Positions 46,381 through 54,778 of a stretch of 64,000 bases of DNA are shown here, piece by piece. The number at the start of each line of letters is the position of its first letter. Position 1 is the first letter of the stretch. The stretch is taken from the NCBI GenBank assembly GCA_013299105.1, contig JAAFJY010000004.1:82413-146412 (forward strand). The letters are read 5' to 3'. The notes under the pieces are model-generated. The model saw nothing but the letters and a program-made list of their open reading frames with translations. It had not been told where the DNA came from and did no database searches. The position numbers were made by a program, and so were the translations under genes. This DNA comes from Chitinophagales bacterium (GTDB lineage Bacteria; Bacteroidota; Bacteroidia; Chitinophagales; Saprospiraceae).

Positions 46381-46506
46381 GACGTTTGTAGCATAGGGTA
46401 TTGGAGGCATGTGGGCTCCGATGAAGTATGACAATAAAAAGCCCATTTCAACGTCGCACTTCTACGAAGAGCTAATCATGATTTCGTCCCTGTGGCTACA
46501 AACGTC
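46381..46506. repeat. 126-bp segment with 12-bp perfect inverted ends
   Basis: GACGTTTGTAGC at 46381-46392 is the exact reverse complement of GCTACAAACGTC at 46495-46506. The interior has no frame of note. It may be a small MITE or IS remnant within the 697-bp gap after dnaG. Confidence 0.5.
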
Positions 46507-46639
46507 ATAGTTCTCCGAACATCTGCTCGCTTCAAGATCAGGGAGTAGATTAGCTTTGGAGCAACGTTGTTATATTGAGAACTTACGTTGAAAATCATTA
46601 AATCTTTGTTTTTCAGACCTTGGTGACGTGAGTTATGCA

Positions 46640-46779
46640 CAGATCAACTCGAAAATACCAAACCGTGCAAACGGGCACCTAAGACCAACCGTATCTTTCC
46701 AGCGAGGACACTTTGTAAGTCGTCATTCGTAAGTCGTAAGTCAAAAATACTAACTTCACAAATCCAGAACTCACGTTAT
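46640..46779 (-). repeat. Repeat D, copy D2 (reverse)
   Basis: Contains ACCAAACCGTGCAAACG, AAGTCGTAAGTC and CCAGAACTCACGTTAT, the reverse complements of D1 segments in the same order. It ends 18 bp before the MG2-like gene's stop codon. Confidence 0.7.
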
Positions 46780-46796
46780 TTTAGCTCAGGTGCTTC

Positions 46797-48428
46797 TTAC
46801 TTCCCCCCAACCTCATAAACCTTGCTTCCAGTCCCAAGCGCCCCACTTTCGCCCTGCGCAATCACCTGGATCCGAAAACGGCTCCAATCGTCGGATTGAG
46901 GGAAACTGAAATTGGCCTCTCCTTGGGCATTGGTTTCCAGGCGGGCATTCCAGTAGAGTTGGGGACGAAAAGCAGGCATATTCGCGTCGTTTTTACCCAC
47001 TGGAAAAGCCGTGCTGGATTGAAGGCCATTGATTGGCAGCACCGTTGCTGCGTCTTTTGCAGGCACATTAATGTCAGCTTTCAGTACCAGATTGGCGACC
47101 CCGCTGCGGCCTACGGTTTTGAAATAACCGTACAGGGTTTCGGGACGGTAATACAAGTCGACTTGTTCGATCTGGTTGGTTTTCAGGCGAGCCACAAAGT
47201 CAGCGTCGCGGGTGATTTTGCCATTGATCAAAAAGATCGGCTCACCAGGATAGTCGACGAAATCATTGGGGTTGTACATTTTGGCGGTGTAGCGTCCCGT
47301 TTTGCGCTCTTGTTTGAAACTCAAGGGTGTCGATACCTCACGGAACCAAACGGCGAGGTCTTCAAATTTTTCGTATACCTCCGGCCTCCAACTGCGGTCA
47401 GGTGACAGCGGCAGGCTGTCTTTGACCACTTTTAGGGGGGGCAACTGGGTTTCCAAAGCCCCATACAGTTGATAGATTTTTTTGCGCTGGCGACTCAATT
47501 CCAGGTAGTCCAATATGGTGCGGCTGTAACTGAGTTCCGGGCTAGGGCTGCTGGGAAATGTATTGAGTTTTTCGACCGCAATATTTGGGTTGGGATAACC
47601 GAGCAGTTGCATACTTTTTTCGCCTGTAAAATTGGGTGCCTCGACCCACAAAGGTGCAGTACTCGTAGGCGTGTACTGCATCAGCCAGTTGTGTGGGTAA
47701 AAAATGGCGATCAGGTTTTGGCCTTGTTGGGTGCCGCTTTCCTGGACTTTAACTTGCTCGAACAACTGGTTGCTGAAATTGGCCTGGCTGGGCACGTTTT
47801 GAAAACTCGCATTCAAGCCTTCTTCGTTTTCTGCTCCACCCACCAGCGATCCATCGGTTACTGCAACTGACAAATTGGCCTGCACGGGCTGTCCGTTCCG
47901 GTCCTTGACTACAATTTTGGCTTTTACTTCTTCGCGGCTGCGGTAGTTTGGCTTGTCCAATTCAATGCTTACTTGCAAATCCTTGGGAAAGGGATTGGTG
48001 CTTGCTGCGCTCTCCAGCTTGATTTTGCTTTCATCCACCTTATCCAGGTCATTGTAAATGGGCACCAAGACCTTGGCAAACACTTCGACTTGTTTGTTTT
48101 GGGTGTTCAAGGCCTCCAAGATCAATTGGTATTGTCCTGATTCGGCGTTGAAGGGAATTTTGTAATGGCCTTCAGCATAGCTTTTTCCGCCATTGCTGAG
48201 GAAGAATGACTCCAGCAAGCGCCCATTTTTGTCCAAAATGCCTGCTTTTAGATTGAAAGTTTTACCCTTGAACGGAGCGGGCAAAAAAACTTTGAACCAG
48301 ACCAACTCACCGCTCACATAAAAGCTTTTGTCGAGGTGCACCAGGCATTGGTTTTGGTATAAGTTTTGAGCCATTGGTTTTTCCCAAAACAGCACCAACA
48401 AAAAGAAGAACACGATTCTGATTTTCAT
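46797..48428 (-). CDS. Exported MG2/macroglobulin-like protein
   Basis: A 543-residue exported protein (signal KIRIVFFFLLVLFWEKPMAQ). The N-terminal domain starts CLVHLDKSFYVSGELVWFKV, the MG2-like opening of alpha-2-macroglobulin-type beta-sandwiches. A second such domain begins VSIELDKPNYRSREEVKAKI. A region resembling a TonB plug extension (GEPIFLINGKITRDADFV) follows, and the end is WSRFRIQVIAQG. No thioester motif is seen. It lies last in a minus-strand cluster after a TonB receptor and a DUF4249 protein. ATG 48428 was chosen over 48452 because it gives the better signal peptide. Confidence 0.78.
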   Translation of the reverse strand: MKIRIVFFFLLVLFWEKPMAQNLYQNQCLVHLDKSFYVSGELVWFKVFLPAPFKGKTFNLKAGILDKNGRLLESFFLSNGGKSYAEGHYKIPFNAESGQYQLILEALNTQNKQVEVFAKVLVPIYNDLDKVDESKIKLESAASTNPFPKDLQVSIELDKPNYRSREEVKAKIVVKDRNGQPVQANLSVAVTDGSLVGGAENEEGLNASFQNVPSQANFSNQLFEQVKVQESGTQQGQNLIAIFYPHNWLMQYTPTSTAPLWVEAPNFTGEKSMQLLGYPNPNIAVEKLNTFPSSPSPELSYSRTILDYLELSRQRKKIYQLYGALETQLPPLKVVKDSLPLSPDRSWRPEVYEKFEDLAVWFREVSTPLSFKQERKTGRYTAKMYNPNDFVDYPGEPIFLINGKITRDADFVARLKTNQIEQVDLYYRPETLYGYFKTVGRSGVANLVLKADINVPAKDAATVLPINGLQSSTAFPVGKNDANMPAFRPQLYWNARLETNAQGEANFSFPQSDDWSRFRIQVIAQGESGALGTGSKVYEVGGK

Positions 48429-48514
48429 TACTTTACATTCTTTGGTCTTCATAAAAGTGCCGTTGGCCTCTTTTCAACATTTCAACCCTTCAACTTGTCA
48501 ACTAAAAAAAGCAC

Positions 48515-49585
48515 CTATTCCATCCAAAACCAAGGCCTGAGCAAGCTACTTCCCGTTTGCAAGCGGCAATCGTCGCAAATGGTGGGCCCAATGCGTTCAG
48601 TGGGCGGTTGCGGGCAGTAATTTTTTGGAAAACCAGCGTCCTTGGGCCGGATGTGGAGGCGGATGCTGTCGTGGGCAGTAGCGTAAAAATAGCCGAAAGC
48701 ACGATCTGAGGCGTCTTTGACATTGCGGATATTGGTACCAATGGTGCCCGCAGGTGGATCAAACATGTTGCCATTGCGTTGGGCTAGGCTTTTTACCGAA
48801 TTCCAGTATTGGTAAGCCTCCCTGCTTAGGCTTTCCTGGATGATGAATAGGAAACAGCCTTCGGCAAAACGGTGGTCCCGGCGGATGTCGATCAAAGGAT
48901 AATTGTCCAAGCGATCAATGTCGCTACTTGGACCGTCGTAGAGGAAAACTTTCTCCTGGCGCATGGTTTCGGTGTTGTAACACACCCTTCGGTTCATGTC
49001 AGAAAGGCGATAGACGGCATACACTTCCCAGCGGATGCGAGCATTGGTCTGGGCTCCTTCTGCCCGGAGTTTGGTGTTGGCCGAAAACTGGAAAAAGGTA
49101 TCCTGGTTGACGAAGCCCTGGCGACTGACCACCGGTAAAACAGCTCTTTTGTAAGTCACACGCTCCAAATCAGGAGTGGCCATCAGTGTTTCAGGTTCAG
49201 ATTCATACAAGCGCCCGTCCGCTAGCAATACCTGGATGCGATAGGGCTTACCTGCTTGGATGCTGAAGGTAGGGTTGTTGTTGGGCACCACCACTCGGTA
49301 AGAACGGCGATTGGCGGCTTCTGGAACGGCCAAGACTTTGCCGCTTGCATCGAGTAATTTGACCGTTGCATTGGCGATGTAGGAATTCAACTCTTGTCCT
49401 TCAAACTCGCCTAGGCGAGAGACCAACACTTCCACCGATGAAGTCGTGGCACCTAAGACCAATCTGCCCTGGATAACGGTGGCTTTGGTAGAAAACTGCT
49501 GGCCTTTCAACTCAATTTCATCCAGACAATTATTCAAGCTCAAAAGTCCCAAAAAGCATAGGGCAATGTTAAAAATCCGCCTCAT
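48515..49585 (-). CDS. DUF4249 lipoprotein
   Basis: A 356-residue lipoprotein (FLGLLSLNNC lipobox). It has the DUF4249 layout: an N-terminal beta-sandwich (ATVIQGRLVLGATTSSVEVL) and the Cys-containing C-terminus CDDCRLQTGSSLLRPWFW. The family is a frequent companion of TonB-dependent receptors in Bacteroidota and is thought to be a surface partner, in the manner of SusD. Its ATG overlaps the receptor's stop codon (ATGA), so translation is coupled. Confidence 0.9.
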   Translation of the reverse strand: MRRIFNIALCFLGLLSLNNCLDEIELKGQQFSTKATVIQGRLVLGATTSSVEVLVSRLGEFEGQELNSYIANATVKLLDASGKVLAVPEAANRRSYRVVVPNNNPTFSIQAGKPYRIQVLLADGRLYESEPETLMATPDLERVTYKRAVLPVVSRQGFVNQDTFFQFSANTKLRAEGAQTNARIRWEVYAVYRLSDMNRRVCYNTETMRQEKVFLYDGPSSDIDRLDNYPLIDIRRDHRFAEGCFLFIIQESLSREAYQYWNSVKSLAQRNGNMFDPPAGTIGTNIRNVKDASDRAFGYFYATAHDSIRLHIRPKDAGFPKNYCPQPPTERIGPTICDDCRLQTGSSLLRPWFWME

Positions 49586-52314
49586 ATCGTTTCGAAATTG
49601 AAAGTGATGGAAGGAAAAACAGCCCCCAAAATGGCCAGTCGATTGGCCTGCGCGCCCGTGAAGGGGGTTTGAGTGAAGAATACCGAAAAAGCATTTCTGC
49701 GCCCATACAAGTTGTAAACCGAAAAGGTCCAGCTTGTTTTGAACTTGTTGTTCTTTTTGTGGTCCTTACCCATGGTATAGGCTACATCCAGGCGGTGGTA
49801 ATCAGGAATGGTCAAGGCGTTGCGGTCCGAATAGATGGGGATTGGTACTCCAGCCTGGTTGCGGTAACTGCCCTGAGGGGCGGTGGTAGGGCGACCGGTT
49901 CCATAAGTGAAGTTTAGGGTCAAAGAATGGCGTTGGTTATATTGGTAGTTGAGCACCACCGACAGGTCGTGGGGTTTGTTGAAGTTGCTGGGATACCAGG
50001 TGCCGCGATTGATGCCTTGCACCAACCTTTCGGTGCGCGATAGGGTGTAGGCCAAAGAACCATTCAGTACCCCTCGGTTTTTGCGAATGCTCAATTCAGC
50101 CCCATAAGCCCGGCCTTTGCCGTTGATCAGCTCTGTTTCTAAGTGCGGATTGATGATCAATTCTGCAAAATCGCGGTAGTCAAACAGGGCATCAATCACG
50201 CGGCCATATACTTCTACTGAAGTTTCCCACAGGTTGTCCTTGAAATTGCGGAAATAACCCAGGGAGAAGTTGTGCGAGCGGGTAGGTTTGATGTAATCGG
50301 TGCTCAACTGGTATTGGCTGGTAGGGGTAGGTGAGTCGGTGTTGAAAATCTGGTTGATGAATTGTGCAGTGCGGCTGTAACCTATTTTAAAGGAGACTTC
50401 CGGGTTTAGTCGGTAGCGTGCCGAAATGCGGGGCTCAATGCTGCCATAAGTGGCAATGCCTTTTCCGCTGCCATACTGGATCGTGTCGATGATGGTAGGA
50501 ACACTTGGCCGAGTCGGATCGCTGTACTGATACACCGTTTTTGGCCCCAAAAACTGGTACAAACCCAGGCGCAGACCACCCGAAACCTGCAAAGCGGAGC
50601 TTATTTTCCAATCCAGGTTGCCAAAAAGGGCCGACTCGAGGCCATTTTCGTTTTCCAGGCCCTTGTCGAAAATCAGTGACTCAGGATTGAGGCGGGTGCG
50701 TTCGCCGGGCAAGGTCTGGTAATAAATGCTAGAAAAACCCGCGTCAATGGTCATTCCATCTTTGGGAGTAAATGTTACTTGTTCCTTCAAGTTGAGGTAA
50801 CTGATGTTGTTGTCGAGGCGTGAGGCGTCGAGGCCAGAGTAGTCAAATTGGGCACTCTTATACTGGCTGGCCGTGAAGGAGGTTTTGGAAAAAACGTTTT
50901 TGCTAAAAATCTTCTTGTAAATGGCCTGGCCATAATAAGTGCTGTATTCAAACCCAAAATCGTTGTTGTAAGCAAACTCGTCGGTCGAAGCATAGCCAGC
51001 CAAAACCAAGGTGTTTTTTTCGTTGAAACGGTGGGTCACTTGTAGGTTGGCGTCATAAAAAAAGGCCGAACTGTTGCGAACTTCGGGATTGCGTACTGAT
51101 CGTAGGATCCAATCAGAATAAGAAGAACGAAGCCCCGCAATGAAGGCCGTTTTTTTGGAAATAATTGGCCCTTCGAGCGACAAACGACTGGTCACCGGCC
51201 CAATTCCACCTTTGACTTTGAAACGCTCAAAGTCGCCGTCGCGCATTTCTACATCTAGTACCGAGGCCAGGCGCCCGCCATATTGTGCAGGAATGTTACC
51301 TTTATATAAAGTGACCCGATTGACCAAGTCAGCATTGAAAGAGCTGAAAAAACCCAGGGCGTGCGAGGAGTTGAAGATCATGGCGTCGTTTTGCAAAACC
51401 AGGTTTTGGTCCACTTCGCCACCGCGCACGTTGAAGCCCGTAGCCCCTTCGCCGATCGAACTCACGCCAGGGGTTCGCAAAAGTGACTTCACCACATCGG
51501 CTTCACCCATGAAAGTGGGTACGCGTTTGATGGCTTTGGCGTCGAGTTCGGTTACGCCAATTTGTACGTTTTGCACATTGGCGTCAATGGCTTTGGCACC
51601 TACTACCACTTCGTCGAGGTTGACGGCGGCACTTTCCATTGTGAGTTTGATTTCACCGTCACTCGACACTTGCACATCCTTTACCAAGTCGGCATTGCCC
51701 ACGTACTGCACCAGTAGCTGGTGCCTGCCTACGGGAAGTTCAAGTTCAAACTGGCCCTTTTCGTCGGTCGCGGCACCTTTGTTGAGTTTTACTACCCGGA
51801 CTGTTGCCCCTACAATGGGCGAATTTTCTTTCTCTTGGATGATTTTACCCGTAATTTTGGCCCGACCAGAGGCTTTGAGTTGTCGGATGTCGCCGATGTT
51901 GATTACTTGGGGGCCGGACTTGGTATTGGGGGTAGCACTCAAGCCTTCTTCCAAAGCCTGGTAAAAGTCCGAAGAAAACACCTCGTTGATGAAGGCCCTG
52001 GGGGCAACAATTACGGCTTGGTTGCGGTAAATAAAAAAACTCAGCATGGTTGGCCCCAACAGTTGATTCAGGGCCGTTTCCAGGCTTTGGTTTTCTACGT
52101 TGAGGCTGAAATTGTTGTTGGGTAACTGGTCGGCACGGAAGTAAATGCGCAAGGACCGCCCTTCTTCGAGGGCTTTGAAAATGCTGCTCAGTGGCTGCGG
52201 CCCAAGCTTGGCCGAAATGGGCAAGTCAGCCAACCTGGTTTGGGCCAACAAGTTGGTTTGGGCCAATACCAGTCCAGCCAGGACTAGCAAGGCCAAATAC
52301 ACTATTTTTTTCAT
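49582..52314 (-). CDS. TonB-dependent receptor with STN domain
   Basis: A 910-residue outer-membrane receptor. The signal peptide (KKIVYLALLVLAGLVLAQ) is followed by a secretin/TonB N-terminal (STN) domain (about 30-110), usual in receptors that signal to FecR-type anti-sigma factors. Then come a CarboxypepD_reg-like domain (KITGKIIQEKENSPIVGATV), a plug (NVRGGEVDQNLVLQNDAMIF) and the barrel ending FPSITFNFETI. The STN domain suggests regulation through a sigma/anti-sigma pair, but none is in the window. The ligand is unknown. It forms an operon with the DUF4249 gene. Confidence 0.92.
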   Translation of the reverse strand: MKKIVYLALLVLAGLVLAQTNLLAQTRLADLPISAKLGPQPLSSIFKALEEGRSLRIYFRADQLPNNNFSLNVENQSLETALNQLLGPTMLSFFIYRNQAVIVAPRAFINEVFSSDFYQALEEGLSATPNTKSGPQVINIGDIRQLKASGRAKITGKIIQEKENSPIVGATVRVVKLNKGAATDEKGQFELELPVGRHQLLVQYVGNADLVKDVQVSSDGEIKLTMESAAVNLDEVVVGAKAIDANVQNVQIGVTELDAKAIKRVPTFMGEADVVKSLLRTPGVSSIGEGATGFNVRGGEVDQNLVLQNDAMIFNSSHALGFFSSFNADLVNRVTLYKGNIPAQYGGRLASVLDVEMRDGDFERFKVKGGIGPVTSRLSLEGPIISKKTAFIAGLRSSYSDWILRSVRNPEVRNSSAFFYDANLQVTHRFNEKNTLVLAGYASTDEFAYNNDFGFEYSTYYGQAIYKKIFSKNVFSKTSFTASQYKSAQFDYSGLDASRLDNNISYLNLKEQVTFTPKDGMTIDAGFSSIYYQTLPGERTRLNPESLIFDKGLENENGLESALFGNLDWKISSALQVSGGLRLGLYQFLGPKTVYQYSDPTRPSVPTIIDTIQYGSGKGIATYGSIEPRISARYRLNPEVSFKIGYSRTAQFINQIFNTDSPTPTSQYQLSTDYIKPTRSHNFSLGYFRNFKDNLWETSVEVYGRVIDALFDYRDFAELIINPHLETELINGKGRAYGAELSIRKNRGVLNGSLAYTLSRTERLVQGINRGTWYPSNFNKPHDLSVVLNYQYNQRHSLTLNFTYGTGRPTTAPQGSYRNQAGVPIPIYSDRNALTIPDYHRLDVAYTMGKDHKKNNKFKTSWTFSVYNLYGRRNAFSVFFTQTPFTGAQANRLAILGAVFPSITFNFETI

Positions 52315-52436
52315 ACTAATCAGCGGGTTGATCAACTTACACTTTGGCCAAAAATAGACAAAATACCAGTGTTTTTAACCAAAAACCGACCAAGGATTGT
52401 CGGGAACTTGTCGAATACCAAAAAATCGCCACGAAA

Positions 52437-52934
52437 TCAAGCCATGTCCTTCCAATAAAACCGCGTATCCACCGCCATGCGAGGAAATTCTGGGGGAAGA
52501 TTCGCAGCATCAATCACTTGAAAACCATTGCGCTCATAAAAACGGCAGGCGGCCACCAACTTGGGGATGGTGCCCAAACAGATGCTGCTCAAGCCTTGCT
52601 CGCGGCACCAGTTTTCGGCGGTATCCATCAATTTTTGGCCTAACTTTAGCTCCCCGCCCCGAAAAGGAGCAGCTACAAACATCTTGCGCAATGCCGTGCG
52701 GCCTGCCCCATAGTCGATCAAGGCAATGCTGCCTACCACTTCGCCCTCTGCGGTGACGGCCACCCAAAAATTACCCTTCTGCTGTTGGTAAAAATCGGGA
52801 ATGATCTGCAAATCGGGTTGGTCTTCAACGGTGATGGGAATGTTGAATTCACCTTGTTGGATCGACAAAATGAGCCTGATCACGCCTTCTTTGTAGCGTG
52901 GTTCAAAAGGGATGATGTGGATTTTAATTGACAT
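52437..52934 (-). CDS. GNAT-family N-acetyltransferase
   Basis: A 165-residue acetyltransferase. The acetyl-CoA-binding core has VVGSIALIDYGAGRTALRKM and VAAPFRGGELKLGQKLMD, close to the R/Q-x-x-G-x-G/A signature, followed by AACRFYERNGF. The target is unknown. ATG 52934 was chosen because the longer frame upstream is translated from element A3. Confidence 0.88.
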   Translation of the reverse strand: MSIKIHIIPFEPRYKEGVIRLILSIQQGEFNIPITVEDQPDLQIIPDFYQQQKGNFWVAVTAEGEVVGSIALIDYGAGRTALRKMFVAAPFRGGELKLGQKLMDTAENWCREQGLSSICLGTIPKLVAACRFYERNGFQVIDAANLPPEFPRMAVDTRFYWKDMA

Positions 52935-52948
52935 AAAGTAGTTTGTAA

Positions 52949-53261
52949 GTAACGGTTCAAAAATAAACCTCACCAATTTTTAATTGCCAGTTTTCAACAT
53001 CATGGTCAACATCATGCAACGTCATGCTGGAAATCCGCAAGAATGAGTGTGTCGTGTGTAAGTGTGAGTTCGAGTGTGGGGGCTTCGAGCTTTAACTTTC
53101 GTCCCCGATCACTTGAAAACGGGGTTTTCTCACACTCACACCCAAACAAACACACCCAAACCCAATTTTATCCGTGTTCCAAAAATGGTCTCGTGCAGCG
53201 AGGACATAATCTATAAAGTACGCAGTTGCTACTTTGGTAAGGTTTATCTGTGGCTTGCCAC
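52949..53261 (+). repeat. Dispersed element family A, copy A3
   Basis: Left end GTAACGGTTCAAAAATAAACC and right end GGTTTATCTGTGGCTTGCCAC. It includes GTGTGTAAGTGTGAGTTCG with a facing CACACTCACACCCAAAC, and a hairpin CTCG-TGCA-GCGAG that is imperfect here. The element is very similar to A4 over most of its length but in opposite orientation. Confidence 0.85.
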
Positions 53262-53278
53262 TAAGCGAGTTTGGGCGG

Positions 53279-53419
53279 TCAAAAGCCACTGCAATCCTTG
53301 GCCAGGAAAAACACCCCCAGCCAAACCAGTCCCTTGATCAGGAAAAACAAAAAGCCACCAATGCCCAGGCGTTTGAGCCAGGTTTTGAGGCTGGATGGGG
53401 ATTTTGGTTCGTGTTCCAT
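53279..53419 (-). CDS. Small single-pass membrane protein (46 residues)
   Basis: A complete frame ATG 53419 to TGA 53279 encodes MEHEPKSPSSLKTWLKRLG, then a hydrophobic stretch IGGFLFFLIKGLVWLGVFFL and the tail AKDCSGF. The charged amphipathic start and single membrane helix resemble short orphan membrane proteins (GGFLFFLIKGLxWL-type) seen in many Bacteroidota genomes, as I recall them. It lies 22 bp downstream of the esterase gene's stop direction, between element A3 and that gene, so it may be translated from the same mRNA. Function unknown. Confidence 0.65.
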   Translation of the reverse strand: MEHEPKSPSSLKTWLKRLGIGGFLFFLIKGLVWLGVFFLAKDCSGF

Positions 53420-53441
53420 GATGTACGATTTAAACCATGCT

Positions 53442-54614
53442 TTATTTCAATACCCTCCCCAAAGCAGCCCCGCCTTTCAGCGCATTTTTGGGCCAAGGGA
53501 ATTTGTCATTAAAAACACTCAATTCGCTTGCACTCAAGACCGTCGTGCTGCTTTCGTCGATGCTACCATCGGCTTTTTGCACCTTACTGAGGTCTAACTT
53601 TAAGTGTTTGGCCAAAAAAACATAAGCAGCGGCACGTTTGGAGGGGCCATAATCGTGCCCTTCATCCGCAAAATGTACATTTTCAACCAAGCCCTTTTGT
53701 CCATAAAGTTGATAGATGTTTTGCAAAAAAGGAAACTCTACTTCCGGGTTGTTTTTGGTCCAATCCTCTCCATCCGACACAATCAGCATTGGGCGGGGTG
53801 CGCACAGGGCAGCAATTTCGACATTGTTGGTCTGAAAATCGCCTTTTTTGTGCACGGGCATGCCGCTTTCGCACTTGCAACCGCCAAAAAAATGCGCCGA
53901 AACCATCACCACTGGCACACATACTTTGACCCTGGGGTCCAGGGCTGCCAGCATAAAACTTTGGGTACCGCCGCCAGAGGCTCCGGTGACGGCAACTCGA
54001 TTTTTGTCGATTCCGGGTTGAGCCAGTAAAAAATCGAGGGCCCGAATGCTGTTGATGCTTTGCAGTTTGAAAACCTTGGGCAGGCTGTCGTGGGCGCACT
54101 GCTGGTTGTCGCCATAGCCGAGCATATCGAAAGCAAAAACCACGGCCCCCATGCGGGCCAATTGGGCACAACGCTGCTGCATTTGCTCCTTCACCCGACC
54201 GTCGGGGTTGCGCCAATGGCCGTGGGGGCAGAGGATGGCCGCAAAAGGTCCTTTTTGCCCCAGGGGTCGGTACAAATTGCCAGTGACGTAATAGCCAGGT
54301 AGGCTTTCAAAAGCCACGTTTTCGACCGAATAGCCATTCATTTCCCGGCGACTGTGGACGATGGGCTTGGACTTTGGCCTTGGGGGGAGTTTGCCCAGCT
54401 CGGCTCCTTCCGTGATGTTGTTGCGAATGAGAGTGGCGCGCATTTGCCATTCGGCCAGGCTTTTGGGCGTCTGTTTTTCCAAAAACGCACGGCCCTCGGC
54501 CTCCGTGAAGTACTCGCCCTGGCAGAGTTGGGGGCTGGATTGGGCGGAAATTGATGCCATCAGACTGAAGAGCAAAACAATAGTCAGTAAGGGCTTGAAA
54601 GGATATTTGGGCAT
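53442..54614 (-). CDS. Exported alpha/beta-hydrolase, acetylxylan-esterase-like
   Basis: A 390-residue exported enzyme (signal PFKPLLTIVLLFSLMASISAQ). The alpha/beta-hydrolase marks are AAILCPHGHWRNPDG, a nucleophile elbow VTGASGGGTQSF with Ser near 212, an Asp in LIVSDGEDW and the His in HFADEGHDYGPSKR. The family includes acetylxylan esterases and related carbohydrate deacetylases. A Cys pair GGCKCESGMP may form a disulfide. It is probably co-transcribed with the downstream 46-residue membrane protein. Confidence 0.87.
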   Translation of the reverse strand: MPKYPFKPLLTIVLLFSLMASISAQSSPQLCQGEYFTEAEGRAFLEKQTPKSLAEWQMRATLIRNNITEGAELGKLPPRPKSKPIVHSRREMNGYSVENVAFESLPGYYVTGNLYRPLGQKGPFAAILCPHGHWRNPDGRVKEQMQQRCAQLARMGAVVFAFDMLGYGDNQQCAHDSLPKVFKLQSINSIRALDFLLAQPGIDKNRVAVTGASGGGTQSFMLAALDPRVKVCVPVVMVSAHFFGGCKCESGMPVHKKGDFQTNNVEIAALCAPRPMLIVSDGEDWTKNNPEVEFPFLQNIYQLYGQKGLVENVHFADEGHDYGPSKRAAAYVFLAKHLKLDLSKVQKADGSIDESSTTVLSASELSVFNDKFPWPKNALKGGAALGRVLK

Positions 54615-54778
54615 GGTTGTTGATTCGTTTTGATGAGCTGAATATAGGGATTTTTTTTGCCTGGGGCAGGATTTTAGGGATTTTCAGCCTTCCCAGTTTG
54701 AGGACCAGTGTAGGTGAATCCCAACGACGACTGATGCATATCCAAAAAATCAGTACCTTTAACCCAAGTAAATTTTTG

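Noticed and set aside
46381..46506. Possible small RNA gene bounded by inverted ends
   Set aside because: No promoter or terminator could be placed; an element remnant is simpler.
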